A stretch of 64,000 nt of DNA, from the NCBI RefSeq assembly GCF_002238045.1, contig NZ_NBYO01000003.1, forward strand, positions 434,001-498,000, given 5' to 3'. A program made the translations under genes and the position numbers. Below, one piece after another: positions 63,171 to 64,000 of this stretch. The first letter of the stretch is position 1, and each line of letters starts with the position of its first letter. Origin of the DNA: Notoacmeibacter marinus (GTDB taxonomy: Bacteria; Pseudomonadota; Alphaproteobacteria; Rhizobiales; Rhizobiaceae). The notes beneath the pieces were generated by a model that was not told the origin of the DNA, did not search any database, and saw only the letters and a list, made by a program, of their open reading frames with translations.

Positions 63171-64000
63171 TCAAAGGCGGTTCTTGAACGCTTTCAAATC
63201 GTAGCCGGCCTCTTCCAGCGCCGTACGGTCCAGTTCGACGCCGGCAGCGAGGAGCCGCCGGGCCATCAGGTGGTCGCCCGGCGCATTGACCGTTTCCAGT
63301 CCGATGTAGCGCCCATCCCGAAAGCAGTGGACCAAAAAGCCGCCGCGGTCATTGCGACGGACCACCCGGCCGTTAGCACCTGCGGTCAGACCCGCGATCT
63401 GGAGCTTGCGGTCGCCCTGATCGCTCCAGAACCAGGGAAAACCCGAATAGGGCGGATGACCGCCACCACCCTGCCCCTCAGCAAGACGAAGAGCCACGGC
63501 CCGCGCCTGGTCCGTCGCATTCTGGACGGATTCGATCCGCATCCGGCTGTCGCCGAGCGGATGGATAAAGGATGCGCAGTCACCGATGGCGCTGATCGCC
63601 GGATCGGCGGTCTGCAACATCGTGTCGACGACGATCCCGTTCTCGACCGGCAGCCCGGCTTCGCGCGCCAGTTCGTCCCGCGCCGCCACCCCGGCGGCAA
63701 CCAGAACCAGATCGGCCTCCACGCGAGTGCCATCTTTCAGAACAACCCCACCGGTATGGCCGTCGTCACGGTCGATGATCTTGTCGACACCGGCCCCGAG
63801 CCGCAGATCGACGCCGATGGATCGGTGAAATTCGTCGAAATAGGCGCTGGTTTCCGGAGCAATGGCACGCGCCATCACCCGGTCCGCCAGTTCCAGAACG
63901 GTGACGTCCGTGCCAAGCCCTCGCGCCATGGCCGCAAATTCCAGCCCGATGAAGCCGCCGCCGATGATCGCGATATGATCGGCGGCGCCCATCCGCCCAC
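63171..64000 (-). CDS. FAD-dependent ferredoxin reductase-like protein (partial)
   Basis: C-terminal 276 residues or so of a pyridine-nucleotide disulfide oxidoreductase family protein; the N-terminus lies beyond the right edge. The NADH-binding loop IAIIGGGFIGLEFAAMARGLG is visible, followed by VLELADRVM. The second FAD motif GIVVDTMLQTADPAISAIGDCA follows, and then a C-terminal reductase domain ending KAFKNRL. It matches ferredoxin reductases of the putidaredoxin/rhodocoxin type serving monooxygenases or dioxygenases. The partner oxygenase is not in the window. It converges with folD 12 bp apart. Confidence 0.88.
   Translation of the reverse strand, partial: GRMGAADHIAIIGGGFIGLEFAAMARGLGTDVTVLELADRVMARAIAPETSAYFDEFHRSIGVDLRLGAGVDKIIDRDDGHTGGVVLKDGTRVEADLVLVAAGVAARDELAREAGLPVENGIVVDTMLQTADPAISAIGDCASFIHPLGDSRMRIESVQNATDQARAVALRLAEGQGGGGHPPYSGFPWFWSDQGDRKLQIAGLTAGANGRVVRRNDRGGFLVHCFRDGRYIGLETVNAPGDHLMARRLLAAGVELDRTALEEAGYDLKAFKNRL

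Overview
The window is a GC-rich chromosomal segment from an alphaproteobacterium, most probably a Hyphomicrobiales (Rhizobiales) species. The basis is gene order and gene content: a recO-era-rnc-lepB-acpS / pyrE-rsh-rpoZ / NYN-smpB-dapA-slt block, one long bifunctional RSH alarmone enzyme, a frcBCA-frcK fructose system with a ROK regulator, and a rhizobial-style exopolysaccharide block. The species cannot be named from the sequence. Both window edges cut genes: an MFS transporter on the left and an FAD-dependent reductase on the right.

Layout. (1) Positions 1-13.6 kb are housekeeping: MFS transporter (partial), recO, era, rnc, lepB, acpS, a DUF2062 membrane protein, pyrE, rsh, rpoZ, an NYN-domain protein, smpB, dapA and a lytic transglycosylase. 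(2) 13.6-18.0 kb: an alpha/beta hydrolase, a two-gene operon of a 64-aa membrane protein and a large acidic membrane-anchored helix-hairpin-helix protein, a stand-alone receiver protein and a Crp/Fnr regulator. (3) 18.2-24.6 kb: galU, then the fructose ABC importer (frcBCA), its divergent ROK regulator with a clear palindromic operator, and fructokinase. (4) 24.7-28.0 kb: tRNA-Ser(GCU), a bidirectional terminator, and pntAB. (5) 28.2-60.6 kb: a polysaccharide region of about 32 kb. (6) 60.8-64.0 kb: glycerate 2-kinase, folD and the partial reductase.

The polysaccharide region contains, on the minus strand, an arabinose-5-phosphate isomerase, a Wza-type lipoprotein, a PHP-type tyrosine phosphatase, a small FecR-like secreted protein, an O-antigen-ligase-type membrane protein, a TPR/beta-sandwich protein and a fused Wzc/ExoP tyrosine autokinase. 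Next comes a coupled four-gene set (phosphoglycosyl transferase, NeuD/PglD acetyltransferase, DegT aminotransferase, FlaA1/PglF dehydratase) that reads as a UDP-diNAc-bacillosamine-type pathway. A plus-strand set follows: WbpD-like acetyltransferase, Wzx flippase, a membrane-tethered glucuronyl C5-epimerase-like protein, Wzy-like polymerase, two GT4 glycosyltransferases and a UDP-GlcNAc(-uronate) 2-epimerase. Then come a DUF2793 protein, WlbA/WbpB- and WbpA/TviB-like dehydrogenases, Ugd, UDP-glucuronate 4-epimerase, a second ligase-like protein and a GDP-mannose pyrophosphorylase fused to an AGE-type isomerase. The region ends with a second copy of the FecR-like protein, so two paralogues bracket it.

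Taken together, the region looks able to make a Wzx/Wzy-dependent acidic polysaccharide containing N-acetylated amino sugars and uronic acids, possibly modified after assembly by C5 epimerisation. The sugar identities are inferred from protein families, not shown. The features most worth a second look are the bracketing FecR-like paralogues, the tethered C5-epimerase-like protein in an AT-rich patch, the GMP-AGE fusion, the FrcR operator, and the presence of one aminotransferase where two pathways would each need one.
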